64,000 nt of DNA from Camillea tinctor (Eukaryota; Ascomycota; Sordariomycetes; Xylariales; Xylariaceae), in assembly GCA_022578605.1 (NCBI GenBank), contig MU394071.1, forward strand, positions 496,001 to 560,000, read 5' to 3'. How positions within the stretch are numbered: the stretch's first letter is position 1; each line of letters starts with the position of its first letter. Positions 36,641 through 48,759 of the stretch are shown here, one piece after another. The translations under genes and the position numbers were made by a program. The notes beneath the pieces are model-generated. The model saw only the letters and a program-made list of their open reading frames with translations, searched no databases and was not told where the DNA came from.

Positions 36641-38330
36641 ATGCCCATCGGCATCCAGCGACTCAACGCGAAGCGGTCGCAGCCGAACGACCGCATCGTC
36701 TTCATCAAGCCCCTGAAAGGGCCCGACGAGGCGATCGCGCAAGACTTCCTGGAGCGCGTCGCCGCACAATGCCGTCAGTGATTCCCCCGTTTTTATATTT
36801 GCTGAGATGACACACCTATGCTTAACATACCTACTTTTTGGTTCCTGCTAGTGCCGGTAATGAGACAACACCACCTCACGGTGATGTCGCTCGAGGAGTA
36901 CGAGCCGAACCGGGAGTTCGTCGGCCGCAACTTCAACGCGGGCGAGGTCATCCAGCTCGTGCTCAAGTCGCCCGCGACGGGGCGGTGGCTGCCGTTTGGA
37001 TATGTGCAGATGGTCATGATGCACGAGTAAGCATATCATTTATTTTATCATCTCGTCTCATTTCCCCCTCTTCCCCTAGATGAGATGGACGTGGTGATCT
37101 ACAGATTATCTATTTCCAAGAGACCTACCTATCTCATCTTCCTACCGAGTATCTACTTACTAACCCTGCACCACCAAACCCCCCAGGCTTGCCCACTGCA
37201 AGCAAATGAACCACTCGCGCGCCTTCTGGGCGGTGCGGAACCAGTACGCGGACCAGATGCGCGAGCTCTGGTCGCGCAGCTACACGGGGGAAGGGCTGTG
37301 GGGGCGGGGCGCGTCCCTAGCCACGGGGCAATTCGAGGCCAACACGGTGCGGCCCGACGAGGTGCTCCCGGAGCACCTGTGCGGGGGCACGTACCGGTCG
37401 CGGCGCAAGCGCAAGGCCAAGCCGCCGGTCTCGTACCAGGAGCGCAAGGAGCGGCGCATCCGCAAGAAGTTCGGCGTCAACGGGGTCGCGCTGGGCGAGG
37501 ACTCGGCCGTGAAGGCGGAGCTCGAGGGCGGCAGGGCGGTGAAGGGCAAGCCGCGCGTGGCGGGGAGTAAGCGCGGGCGCGAGCTGCGCGCCGCGGCGGC
37601 GTTGGCGCGGTTCGGGCAGCAGACGAAGGAGGACGACGACGAGGAGCGGGTCAAGAAGGAGGAGGAGAGTGGCTCGGAGACGGCGAGCGATAGCGACGAT
37701 GCGGGGGATGCCGCTACGCTGGATATCAACGGCCAGCGGCTCCGCGACCGGAAGGGCCATAACCTGGTTAAGGTGTGCGAGGATGAGGACCCGGACGATG
37801 GGAACGCGCGGAACGAGATGCGCGAGCTGTCGTCGGCGGTGTTCATCAAGAAAGAGGAAGCGGACGCTGACTTACAACTGCTGCCGCCGCGGAGGGGAGA
37901 AGAACGCGGTGATGAGGGCGGGCGGGGAACTACTCATACCAACGCTATCCCGCCTACGCCTACGCCTATTTCTACCACTAAAGCTAACCCCCCTACAACC
38001 ACGCCCACGCCTCCTCAACCCACCCCCGACACACAGCCGGAAAAATCAACCAACACCCCTGCCATCAACCGCGGAAATAAGAGCAAGAGCACCAGCAGCG
38101 TTGCAACGAGCCGAGACCGCGTCCCTGCTACGGTGCCGGCGGGCGAGTGCCCCCTCTGCTCGTTCCGCAACGAGCCCGCGGCCGCTACGTGCGCCGTGTG
38201 CGCCCACGTGCTGCTTCCGGACCGGGTCGTGGGCGCGTGGCGGTGCGGCAGCGCGGGGTGTAAGGACAGCGGGTACCTGAACGCTGGGGATGCCGGGGTG
38301 TGCGGGTTGTGCGGTGGGAGGAGGGGGTAG
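36641..38330 (+). CDS. WSS1: WLM-domain metalloprotease, Wss1 type
   Basis: Three exons, 36641-36773, 36852-37026 and 37187-38330, give 483 residues. The N-terminal WLM domain (about 1-200) holds the zinc-protease motif HELAHCKQMNH, with His102, Glu103, His106 and His112, whose first codon pair spans the second intron. Conserved SLEEYEPNREFVGRNF and the downstream ELWSRSYTGEGLWGRG block fit the Wss1/SPRTN-like family. This family cleaves proteins crosslinked to DNA and acts with SUMO and Cdc48. The middle is Lys/Arg/Glu-rich and low-complexity. The C-terminus has two RanBP2-like zinc fingers (CPLC...CAVC, then CGSAGC...CGLC). Introns are 78 and 160 nt. The ATG at 36641 begins the family's usual MPIGIQRLN-type N-terminus. 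Confidence 0.92.
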
Positions 38331-41300
38331 GGTAAGGGTGGATAGGCAAGTAGGGGGGAGGGGAGTAGATAGGGGATAGGGAAGGATGGGATGGGATGAG
38401 GAAGGATAGTGTACAGCGCTCATTACGCCGTGGGTGTTTAATGGGTATTGGAGAACCTACATGTATTGTGATTCTTTGGTTAGGTTCTCCCTCCCCCCCT
38501 CGCGACTTATCTCGGGGTTCGGGGTGGGAATAAGACGAGAAGGTGAAGGTGATCTCGCTGGAGGAGAGGGAGAGGGGATCCTTAGAGATTAGGTATGCCC
38601 CCTCTCGTACCAGGTAGGTAGGTAGGTAGATAGATATGTCATCCTAATCCATGGTAAAGAAATCCAGTCTGAAGTTTACATGCTGCTCTCGTGGAATTTG
38701 CAATGCCTACTGGGTAGGCAGTGAGATATGGAGAGAGTCGCCCTGCGTCGGGGAATTCCTTCGCATATCAGAATTAATGCTTTGGTGGGAATAGTATTTA
38801 CCTAACCTAGTATAGTAGTTACATCTGTATTATGTGCAGGCAGTTGGGTACAATAGATCATGAGACGAGACGAACGGCGATTTGGACCATCGCATGGATT
38901 GCTAGAATAGGAAATAGAGACTTATCTAGTACTCGGATGGTGCGGGTTCCATCCAGAAGGGAAACTCCTATTCCATGTGAGATTGGACATTGCACATTCC
39001 TGACGTACATATTGTATGTAGGTTATGTAGGTACGTGCGGATTTATTCTGCTCTGTAGTATTAAACTGCCTTCTCCTTCCTTACTTACATACTCGCACGC
39101 ACTTTTCACGTATACAACTGCCTACTCGCTAAATTTGTGATGCGATAGTCGTATGAAAGCTTAAGGTTCGCGTTCGCATAGTCACACCATTGGCGCCAGT
39201 AAGCCGTGGCCCTCTCCCCTCCACCCCAAACAGCCCCTGCGCAGATCAAAAGAACGCCATCGTTTCAGATTTCTCCCAAAAATCGTCTTACCAGGACAAC
39301 CTTGTTCTCTACATCTTTGTTCCTTTGAAACAAGGTAAACCAGTCAAAAGAGAGAAAAAACAAGGCAGTGCAGGTATGAGGTGTGTATACTGAACCTAGT
39401 AACATCATGATGTTTTTTTCTTTTCTCCGCCAATCGTTTCAGTATTTTGCCATGTAGTAGGTAGTTATCCCACCACCACCAACACCATCGCACCACACCC
39501 CCCGTCACCCTTTCATCCCGATCTGGTTCCTGACGATCAATCCCGATTTTCTTTTCTGCTTTGTTGGAACCGGAGTTATCAAAGCTCGGAACTCTAAAGT
39601 AGCGAGTTCATCATACATTGTCATCGTCATCACGCGCTCCCCAACAAAGATGGAGGGAGGGACACGGTTTATGGAGTTGGGACATATTAGGTAGAATGGG
39701 TAGTAAGAGACACCCCATCCTCCCCTCTTCGCCTCCCCTTCTCCTTCGCAAGGGAAGAAAAACCTAGTTAGGCACCTCTGAGTAATAGGTTTAAGTCGGA
39801 GTAGAATCTGAGGGAAGCTCCGGGGGAGTTTCCACAAGAGATCGTCTTATCCTTGTCTTTTGCTATTCTCAAACGGGCTTTCTTTTTTAAACTTTAGACG
39901 ATTTACTAGGATAGGCTGGCTATGTATTGTACATATGTACTTGGTACTGGAGCATGTAATTGTATTTAGGTATTAGTCTTCCAGTTCAACGTTCAAAGTA
40001 TAGTACATATTCCTACCCATTGTTAGGTTCCATTAAAGGACGGGCTCCTACCTGAGGTTGTGTACGTAGGTTATAGAGAGATCCATGTTTATCGAAGCAC
40101 GAGTACTTCATCAAGGTGAAGCTAATTTCGAATATATTAAATACATCAATATACCGCAATTCACATGCTTCGCTACGATATGGACCTACCAGGTTTGTCT
40201 AGGCGTAGTACCTTATGTCCTCATGTAGGTATGCTAGGTATCACACAGCTTGTATGTACCTTTTATAGAAACATCGTACGTCGAAGTATGCAAGTAGGCA
40301 AGGGACCCGCTGCAGGTACAAGCCTTGGCCTCGGTTTCACTCCCCCAGATCCTCCTCCTCTCCCATTCTAGAGGGGGAGAAAGAGAGAGATAAACGGAGA
40401 AAAAGAAAAAAAGAAGTAACTAGAGTATTACCTAAATTAGATTTTCGCATGCTTGGTATTTTCAGGTACCCGGTTTATGTATTTATTTTGACTTGCTGTT
40501 TCGATTAAATGGTTTTTGGTCTGATTATTCATGAGCAGAAAAAAGATCGGTGTTACATACAGACAACTTTTTTTGTCCACTACTAGTCTACTATACACTA
40601 TGTACGGGCAAGGCAGGAGGTACAAACCTAATAGGTACGTATATGTATGTATGTGTGGGTATGTACATATGCAGCTTCTCATGCTGTGTATTGCAAAATT
40701 GCAAAGCCACCAATCCCGTATCATATCAAGTTCCCAAACGGGTGCCGAGAACAGGCCCCCCCCTCGTCTGTCCTCCCATGTATCACCAGTCTACCTACTA
40801 GTAGTGGTTAGTATCAGCATTCGATGAGCTCTTGAGCTCTTCTATGTGTTACGTTGGTTCTTTTTCTCTCGGTCTATCTAATTTACCTTTACCTTTATTT
40901 CTGTTTCTGTTTCTTATCTTCTTTTTTTCCCCTTTAAACCTTCTTCTTCACATAAGTATACCCAGTGGGTGTTTGGAATCACTTATGTTCTGGGAAGAGT
41001 GATTTATTTCCGGTCTTTACTATTCTCTCTATCTCTCCGAGACTTCGCCATATCCGACTAGTATTGTGGCATGTCCCCTCGTCACATTCGATCTCCCGTT
41101 TATTAGATACACAAGCCGACTTGCTGGTCAAACAGTCAATCTTACCTGTGCCCGGAAGAAAAGAAAAAATAACGAACGACGTTCAACAACACCGACTAGA
41201 CGTCTGTCTCCTCTTCCCCCGAATCTACGCTCTTTAGATCTTCATAAACTCCACTCCTTCAACCCCTTCAAAACTATCTACCACCCTCTTTTTTTTTTTT

Positions 41301-41411
41301 TTTGACACCTGGCGTGCTCTACTATTCGATCAACCTACCATACCTACCCACCTACTAGGAAAATCAAAACCTCATCTAAAGAGGAGAAGCTCTCAGGCCG
41401 CACTATTTAAA
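38331..41411. other. 3.1-kb intergenic region upstream of the small secreted protein gene
   Basis: No gene is supported. It has G-rich sequence just after the Wss1 stop, (TAGG)n-like microsatellite (about 38612-38632), and pyrimidine-rich tracts (40850-41300, including a T-run at about 41288-41303) leading to the next start. Several reading frames around 38830-39390 show no domain. Confidence 0.55.
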
Positions 41412-42046
41412 ATGTTCGCCTCTACGCTGCTTAGTTCCCTCGCTCTGCTCCTCGCGGGCAGCAGCTCTCTCATTCAAGCTTCACCCGTCTGGCCACGCTT
41501 CACCGTGAGCAACACCCATCTCGAGGTGCTCGCCCTACGAGCCGCAATCGGTCTCAACCCTGCCGCCGTAAGGGATGTGACCTGCATGGACCACAGCCTG
41601 TAAGTTCCCTTCTTCTTTTCCATCTCTCAAGCATCCTCTCCCTCTATCCGGCCCCAAACCTCATCCTAGGCCACCAACCCATCTTCCCCTTCCCTTATCC
41701 GAACTCTCTAACTAACCCCCTCCCCAGAAACATCGTCTTCCACGACGAAAACGCCGCCGAGCTCTCCATCTGCGGCGGCATCTCGGGACCCGCGGCGAAG
41801 CGGTGCGAAGGCAGCCCCGAGCGCACCACCGCCCGCCACGGCACCGCCGAGTTCGTCCTGCGCCCCGAGATCCCCGGCGCCACCATAAACGTGTCCAAGA
41901 CACGGTGGGAACAGTGCGTGCGCGCTGCGCGGGCCGTCTGCCCCACGGGCAGCATGCGGGGTACGTGTCTGAGCGGAGCGTCCAAGGGGGACCTAGCGTT
42001 CGTGCTGGACGCGCCGGGCGCGACGGGGGGAGACGAAGAGCTGTGA
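41412..42046 (+). CDS. Small secreted cysteine-containing protein (effector-like candidate)
   Basis: Two exons, 41412-41599 and 41728-42046, splice in frame to 168 residues. The first 23 or so residues form a clear signal peptide: a hydrophobic LLSSLALLLAG core, then LIQAS before PVWP as the likely cleavage site. The mature part has six cysteines (TCMD, SICGG, RCEG, QCVRAARAVC, GTC) and one NVS glycosylation sequon, and ends in an acidic tail. There is no membrane segment or GPI signal. I do not recognise the family. Size, secretion signal and even cysteine number fit an extracellular protein stabilised by disulphides, including the class from which effectors come. That role is inferred only. 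The 128-nt intron has a CTAAC branch site. Confidence 0.8.
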
Positions 42047-42919
42047 ACAGAGAAAGCAGCTACATACATGGTTGTATCGCGATAACCGCCATGGGAGGAG
42101 AATTAGAAGAGTATAGGAAAAAAAAGAGAAATCTCCTTTCTGGAATTGGAGCTGGTTCAGAAGGAAACGAAAAGAAACTAACGAAGAAAGCAGCAGGACT
42201 TACTTCGTTGTTTTAGTCTTGCTGTTGTTGTATTAAAACCCTGTACTTATATATTTGGAACTCACGAGGCGGGTGCCTCTACTTACGAAAAGAAGGGGGG
42301 GCAAAACAGGAACCCGGAAAAAGGAAAAAGGGGGACGGCGGTTTATCGGCCAAAGGTAAAAGGAAAAGGGGGTTTAGGTATGATACCATGATAAAGAACG
42401 GGATTTCTGCTGCTACTACTAGATTCACTGCTCTAGCACATTTTAGCTATTTTCTATTTTTCTATTTTGGGGGAAAGTAGAGGAGGAAAAAACAGAAAGA
42501 AAGAAATGCGAGAAGATTTTTTTGATCTTTGCTACCTACCTACCTACCTATCTGTCTACATAGCTAGTTAGCGAAACACAGGTATATCATAAAAAAAAAG
42601 CAATTGGAAGTAAAAGCAATATTTTCGTTTCGTCGCTCTCGTAGGATTTTGATGAATGGAACTTGGTCTCTTAACAATGGAGCGTGTATAATGTAGCATA
42701 GAAAAGGAGGGCATCTTCTAATCAGCCAGTTTTAACCCAAACTTCTTCCCCCCTCCCCTCACCCTCTCTCTCTTCTTTTGATTTTCTTTACTCCCCTATC
42801 CTCTATTCTCCGTTGAAACGCTAGATATACACACAAACGTCCCAAAGATTAAAGCCTTCCCATAACGCCCAATGCAGAACCCCCCGAAAGAAAAAAAAAA
42901 CTAGACGCCCACCTAACCC
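42047..42919. other. Convergent 3' region, small secreted protein / Vps71
   Basis: Purine-rich and poly-A/G tracts (42290-42380, 42470-42510) and a short TACC repeat (42532-42551) are present. No gene is seen. Confidence 0.55.
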
Positions 42920-43915
42920 TCACAGCCCATACCGCGTAACGCACTCCTCGCGGTGCGCCTCCAGGCAGTCGAGCGCGCACGTCCGCGCCCCGCACTTGAC
43001 GCACCGCACGCGGCCCCAGTACCCGCACACCTCGCAGAAGACGCGCGGCGGGTACCGCTGCTGGCCCGACGACGACCCGGCGGTGGAGGAGAGGGCGCGC
43101 ACTTCGAGGTAGCTGAGCGGGGGGGCGGAGAGCAGGGCCAGGAGCTCGGGGTCGGTGGGGAGGGGGGGCACGGGGGAGGTCAGCAGGGGGTTGGTGTCGT
43201 TGTTGGTATTCTTGTTGTGGGAGAGAGAAGGGGAGGAGGGGGAGGAGGGGTGGGAGGCGGGATCTTGGCATGCTTTTGAGGGTGGGCGCTGGTAGGGCGT
43301 GAGGATGGTGCTGCGCGGCGGGGTGTCGGTGGCGCTACCGCCGTCGTTATCGTCAGCCTCGTCCGCGTCCGCCATCTCGACGTCTTCCTGCTTGATGGTG
43401 CTAGCCCTGCGGGGCGTCCCCGACGTCGATGCTTTCCTCGGGTTCGCAGCCCGCGCAGCCTGCGCCGCAGCGGCGGACGGGGTCGCTGCTACGTTGTTGG
43501 CCGCGGCAGCACCGCCACCGCCAACCTCACTCCCGCCCCCCAGGGCCACGTAGTCGTCGAGATGGTTCGCGAACGTCTTCTGCGACTGCAGGATCTTGCG
43601 CACGTTGGGCGTGTGCTTCCTCTGGCTCTGCGAGGCCCGCCCCCCGGGCTTCGGCGGCACGGCGATCTGCACGTCGCGCGGGTTGTCGCGGTCCAGCACC
43701 TCGATCTCCTTGCGCGCCTTGGCTTCCTGGCGCGCGCTCGCGTCCGCGGAGCTCAGGGCCCCGCCGCCCTGGCCGCCGCAGCCGCGCGCTCGTTTGCGGT
43801 TGTTGGTGGTGGTGGTGGTCGACGACTGCAGGGGCCCCGTGTCCGGCACGTACGCCCACCCCGGCGCGTTGGTCGTCTTGGTGCTCGCGAGCTCGATGAC
43901 GCCGAAGTTGTTCAT
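42920..43915 (-). CDS. VPS71: Zn-HIT protein, SWR1 complex subunit Vps71/Swc6 (ZNHIT1)
   Basis: This is a single-exon gene of 331 residues. The last 40 residues form the HIT-type zinc finger with CEVCGYWGRVRCVKCG and CALDCLEAHREECV, ending in TRYGL, the exact C-terminal arrangement of Vps71/ZNHIT1. The N-terminal half is basic (NRKRARG, QSQRKHTPNVRKILQSQKTF), and the LDDYVAL segment resembles the family's YL1-C-like neighbouring block. The middle is an Ala/Ser/Pro and acidic low-complexity linker containing an IKQED sequence that matches the SUMOylation consensus. In the SWR1 remodeller this subunit helps deposit H2A.Z. It shares a 460-bp divergent promoter with the U2B''-like gene. Confidence 0.9.
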   Translation of the reverse strand: MNNFGVIELASTKTTNAPGWAYVPDTGPLQSSTTTTTNNRKRARGCGGQGGGALSSADASARQEAKARKEIEVLDRDNPRDVQIAVPPKPGGRASQSQRKHTPNVRKILQSQKTFANHLDDYVALGGGSEVGGGGAAAANNVAATPSAAAAQAARAANPRKASTSGTPRRASTIKQEDVEMADADEADDNDGGSATDTPPRSTILTPYQRPPSKACQDPASHPSSPSSPSLSHNKNTNNDTNPLLTSPVPPLPTDPELLALLSAPPLSYLEVRALSSTAGSSSGQQRYPPRVFCEVCGYWGRVRCVKCGARTCALDCLEAHREECVTRYGL

Positions 43916-44375
43916 CTTGTGTCTTCCATGAGAAATATTGAGCAGGGAGAGAAGAGAGAAGGTTAAAAGGTTGGAGTTAATAAGAGCTGGTTGTGAGTGG
44001 TTAGATAAAGTTCGATGTTTAGGTAGGGGTCCTTCTATCGATTAGTGTTTTTTATTGGGTCTTTTACAGTGGACGTACGCTATGCTGTGACGACATGGCA
44101 TGCTGGCTGAAGCTCCTGTGGGGATATAAAAGGTGCTGCCTCCCCCTGCCAAAAAATGATTGAAGGAACCTGTTTAAATGCATATACCTGTTTAACCTGA
44201 TAAAATACATGGACTTTTCTGCTAACATTTTTATCGATAATAAGTTTCATTCATCCCCAGACGCGACCTCAATTCTTTCACCTTACTCAACAACGTAACC
44301 CAAATACGTTTACATTTTCATCTGCCAAAAAAAGAAAAAAAAAGGAAAAAATAATTCCTCGCAGATTAGGCCAAG
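43916..44375. other. Divergent promoter region, Vps71 / U2B''-like gene
   Basis: This 460-bp interval separates two head-to-head start codons. It contains A-rich tracts immediately before the U2B''-like ATG (44328-44352). No extra gene is seen. Confidence 0.55.
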
Positions 44376-45307
44376 ATGACTTCTGGCTTGCCTATTTCAA
44401 CGTATGTGTCATTGCACTCCGACACATACGCTGCCTGGGGTTTGTCGTAAGCCGTCCTAACTAACCTCTGTCGTCGCAGCGTCTATGTCCGTAACCTGGA
44501 GGAGCGCGTCAAGCCCGAACCTCTGAAAGAAGCGCTGTCAGTCGTCTTCTCCGAGTATGGGAACATCGTCGAAATCGTCGCCAAGACGAACCTGAAGGCG
44601 AAAGGCCAAGCATTCGTCGTCTTCGACCGGCCCGAGTCTGCCCTGCAGGCCATCGAGGAAGTCCAGGGCTTCGAGCTCTTCGACAAGCCCATGGAAGTCG
44701 CCCTCGCGCGCACGCGAAGCGATGCCACCGTCGCCAGCACCGGGAATAAGGAGGAGCTGGAGCACCACCAGCGGAGGAGACTAGCGGAGAAAGGTACGCT
44801 CTTATATATCTTACCTGCTTGCGCAACCCACGCGAAACACACACACACACACATATACACATACATGCTAACGCCCCACCTCCCACCCAAACAGACAAGA
44901 AGAAAGCGGCCGAAGCCGCCGAGGAGCAGAAGCGCCTCAAGCGGCCCGGGGCCGCGGCCCCCACGGAATCCAGCCGGCCGGCGAAGACGGCGCGCGGGCC
45001 CGGAGGACTCAAGGCCACGGGCGGGCCGGCGGCGGCCAACGCGGTGGTCCCGGACGAGTACCTGCCGCCGAACAAGATCCTGTTCGTGCAGAACCTGCCG
45101 GACGACTACGACATCGAGGCGCTCACGGGCATCTTCGGGCGCTTCGAGGGCTTCCGCGAGGTGCGCCTCGTGCCCGGCCGCAAGGGCATCGCGTTCATCG
45201 AGTACGAGGCCGAGGCCGGCGCTATCACCGCCAAGGAGAACACGGCGGGCATGGCGGTCGGCGAGGGCGGCGCCAAGTTCATCAAGGTTACGTACCAGAG
45301 GCAGTAG
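44376..45307 (+). CDS. U1A/U2B''-type snRNP protein with two RRMs
   Basis: Three exons, 44376-44401, 44480-44793 and 44895-45307, give 250 residues. RRM1 (about 9-90) starts TVYVRNLEERVKPEPLKEAL and includes the RNP1-like GQAFVVF. A Lys/Ala/Pro-rich linker follows, then RRM2 (about 175-248) with ILFVQNLP as RNP2 and GIAFIEYE as RNP1. This two-RRM plan and spacing are those of U1A and U2B''. Fungi often have one protein of this kind serving U2, sometimes U1, so I leave the symbol open. It would bind the stem-loop of its snRNA in the spliceosome. The first exon has only eight full codons, and its junction (Thr codon split by a 78-nt intron) restores the RRM start. Confidence 0.92.
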
Positions 45308-46876
45308 GGTGGATGGTGGTGGTGGCGGTGATGATAGACGCAAAGGGTTGGGGTTTCGTGGATATGCGATGGCTTGCTTCCTTTTTTATTCTTCTTTCTT
45401 TTTCAGCTTGGAGATACCATACCTGCGAATAAAGACAGTGGTCGGTTCTAGTCACCTTGCGTTGTACTGACACTACTGGATTATGATATAGTGCAATGGC
45501 CTTTTCCCGCTCGTTCGTTGCAACTGGGTTAGGCCGTGAGACATCTTCCCAGGTCGTGATTAACGTTTCAAAGCGCCCTTCCTGTGATTCTCGATCGTAG
45601 AATCAACATATATCTCGTGCCTTGATCCGAGACTTTTGGTTAGTTTCGAAGTGTACTAAGGTACCATCTAGCGCTGTGCTTTCTATAAGCATGCCATGTT
45701 CAATATAGGTTATGTAAGTCTGGTAATGGGAGGCTTCTCGTACTATTAGGTACATATCTACCATCGTGAAGGAAAAGTAGACAGGGACAGCATACAAATA
45801 AATATCTTTGGGTCGTTGTTAATGGAACGTTCTGTATTTTACGGTCCTACATCTTGCCGAGACACCTCTTGATATTATTAGTATCTTCAATACGTACGTC
45901 TCGGGATACCCATTAAACACCGTCCTTTGGACGACTACATCATATAGGATAGGACATAGTAGTGGGTAAATATTCTTTTCGCTATGGCTATCAGTCGGGT
46001 TATTATAATGCCTAGCATCACCAGGTCGGACTTCGCTCGAGAGAACTGTCTATTAAGGATATGTTCTGATCCCACCTAGCCCAGTGCCACACCGTCCTTC
46101 TCACTTGACAGATACGAACCGAACTGCTCCTAGAGATCAATTGGCATTGTGCCCGTGCCCGGTTTCTCTCTGACGAGAGAATATATGTCAGAATATGTTG
46201 AATTCTCGACGAAAACACTTCACTCATCCCGCCCCTCTCCACTCCTTTATCCCAAATCCCTGTATATAGCTATATCTGATATGTAATCCAGATTCCCCCA
46301 CCCCAATCAATTAGACAAGCTCATCTCGGAACTCTCACGCTTCGCCTCGCCCCTCGTATATTTGATATTTCCATGTCGGAATCCACAGGAGAGGAGGCGC
46401 GAGCGCAGTCCGTCGGGCTTTGACTACAGTGGAGCCGAGCTGATATCGTTGCTTCGCCCTGCCTCACTTGTTAAGCTACAAAGCAGGTTAAGGCCAGGCT
46501 GCATGACGAAATCATTTTACTGCAAATTAGGAAATTGTTAAATCGCAAGTAGATATAGACAGATCGATAGGTAGCCTTCGGTAGGTTGGTAAGTTGACGA
46601 CACATCTTTTCTTCTTGAATTCAGGCCACCCAGCTTCGCTTAATTTTATAGCCCTCGGCCATCAATGTGTAAACCTCACATGCGCAATTAACAGACAATA
46701 ACACCCTACAACCTGATTTCTATAACAGCACCTTGGGTAGCTCTACACCGTGAACACGTGTTCTAAGGCTGGGACCGTTCATCCTGCAAGACAACCGTCC
46801 CCATATCAATTCATACTCTCATCCTATCGGTCAACGTGACTTCTCTCATCTGGTATGCAATCTCCGTGATGGGACA
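45308..46876. other. Convergent intergenic region, U2B''-like gene / V-ATPase subunit D
   Basis: About 1.6 kb separates two stop codons. I see no gene, RNA or repeat worth calling. Short frames at 45603-45797 and 46018-46242 lack any recognisable feature. Confidence 0.55.
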
Positions 46877-48033
46877 TTAGAAGATGACGTCGTCGTCCTC
46901 GCCGGTAGCTAGAATATCACCTGGCGCGTCGTCTGGTTGGATATTTTCTTGTCCCGATTTGGCCTTGGCTTCCCTTTTCGCTTTCATCTCGGCGTCTGCT
47001 GCGGCGGTATCTCTCTGCTTTTTGTTCGCCACCTTCTTCAGTCTGTAGAATTCCTCTCTATCTAGCTCGTCGAGTTCGGAGTTGATGTCTTGGCATCCAA
47101 CATTAGCTTTATCCCCTGGTTTCGTTCGCGGTCAACTTACATTTGATCGTGTTCTCTGTTCTCGGTATAATCACATGTTCACTGTCCCACATGTTAGTTG
47201 ATCCCGTTTATAAAAATTGCATATAGATTGGCATACATAGCGTTTACTACAAGAAATCATTAGCATCCGGTCACGATCTAGATGTTTGTTTGGCATAGAT
47301 TATTTTTACTCACCTCTCCGGTTGACAACCTTGATCACCTCGTCCAGAATGACAAATGCGGTTTGTAGACTCGCAAGCTCAACTAGGGTCTCCACAGCCC
47401 GGGCATATGTCTCTCGACACCTCTGAACCTGCTGACCACCTTTTCCAAGACCGGTCAAGCCAAAATCGTTGTTGCCCTCAGTCAGGTAACTCTCGAAAGC
47501 GGGCAACAAAACACCCGAGACGTTCTCCTGCTTGGTGCGCAATCGGAAGCGGGCCGATCGTGCGGACTCTTGTACTTGGTATCCGATATCTCCTCCGACG
47601 GCGTATGTAACTTCGGCTAAAGAAAAGGCGGCGATCTGCATAACCCGGCCCATCTTACGCTTGGCCTCATCGATTCGACGTGTGATCTCTACGTTTCTGG
47701 TCAACATTTCGCTGTGGAGGGTTCGAGTCTCGCGACGAATTGGGACGGGATACCTCGAAAACGCCTATCGTAGTAATATCTGTTAGTGACCATACGGGGA
47801 TTTGCGGGGATTTGGTTGGTACATACTTGGTGAGCGCCTCACTCTTGCGCTTTAGGAGGTTGTGGCCCGTCTCAGCTCCCTTGAGCTTCGCTTTCATCAG
47901 ACCCAACGATTGTCTCGTCGGGAAGACAGCCTCTCGATCCTAGAGAGATGTGTCAGTTATCGAGGTGTGATAGTGTGCTGGAGGGGACAGCATCATGTTT
48001 GGTGTTGCGACGACATACTCCAGCGCCAGACAT
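46877..48033 (-). CDS. VMA8: V-type ATPase subunit D (Vma8)
   Basis: Seven exons on the minus strand (48033-48019, 47939-47827, 47764-47754, 47688-47314, 47246-47237, 47181-47141, 47088-46877) total 777 nt and give 258 residues, the usual fungal length. The product reads through the strongly conserved PTRQSLGLMKAKLKGAETGH, KRFREITRRIDEAKRKMGR, FSLAEVTYAVG and ENVSGVLLPAFE blocks. It ends in a Lys/Ala-rich helix and an acidic tail. Subunit D forms the central rotor stalk of the V1 sector, turning ATP hydrolysis into proton pumping at vacuolar membranes. Two exons are only 11 nt (codes the KRFRE junction) and 10 nt (codes VNAI). Each intron has GT-AG ends and most have CTAAC/CTAAT/CTGAC-like branch sites. 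The gene is head-to-head with Syf1. Confidence 0.94.
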
Positions 48034-48759
48034 GTTGAAAGGAGGTAGAGGTGGTTTAGCTATGCAGACAGCAAAGTAATTCGTTCGATAGGAAATAAAA
48101 TGTAGTTATGTATGGGCGTGAATCATGTAATAGCCAAATCAAAGTCTTTTAGATCTGTAGAGATAATGTCGGCTTCGGCTTCTGGTTGAGCTATAAGTAT
48201 GTGCAGAGAGGTTGTCTCTATGTAGCTTGTGGTTCTCTAAAGGTCCAAGATGGATTGGTTGGTTACATGTGTTGAAGCTGGGCCCGCATGACGAGGGACG
48301 AGATCCGTTGGCTAGGTACTTAGGTTAGGTACTTAACCTCCTACCTAAGTTGCCTAAACCTAGGGCAGTAGCGTAGTGCAGTGTACTACCTACGTAACCT
48401 AACATATGTAGTGTACCACAGAAGGTAAACCCCCATACAGTATACAAACACAGTTTTCATATGCCAAGACTGTGCGGGGTCTTGTGCTCCAAATAACCAA
48501 TCACCCGTGCTGGTCAAAAAATAAGAAGTCGCGGTTTAAAGTTCATGATGGATCGTTCGTTGCTCCTCCCACACTTATTTGTTGGGCGCTGACCAAATAA
48601 ATACGGCTGTCTCCTTTTTTTTTTCTTTTTCTTTTTCCCTGTTTTTTATTACTTTACTTTTTACGATGCGCTGACATCCAAAGCCTCCTACTTTCTCGTT
48701 CGCAGCCTCCTACTTTTGCCATTCCTGGCGGTCTTTTCGACGAGATAACGCTCGTCAAC
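48034..48759. other. Divergent promoter region, Vma8 / Syf1
   Basis: This 726-bp interval lies between start codons. It is rich in TACCTAGGT-like and AGGTAGGTA-like words (48310-48420) and has a T/C-rich tract (48617-48660) before Syf1. No gene is seen. Confidence 0.55.

Noticed and set aside
38832..39393. Two short plus-strand frames upstream of the small secreted protein gene
   Set aside because: No signal peptide, domain or coding bias, and no splice pairing that gives a coherent protein.
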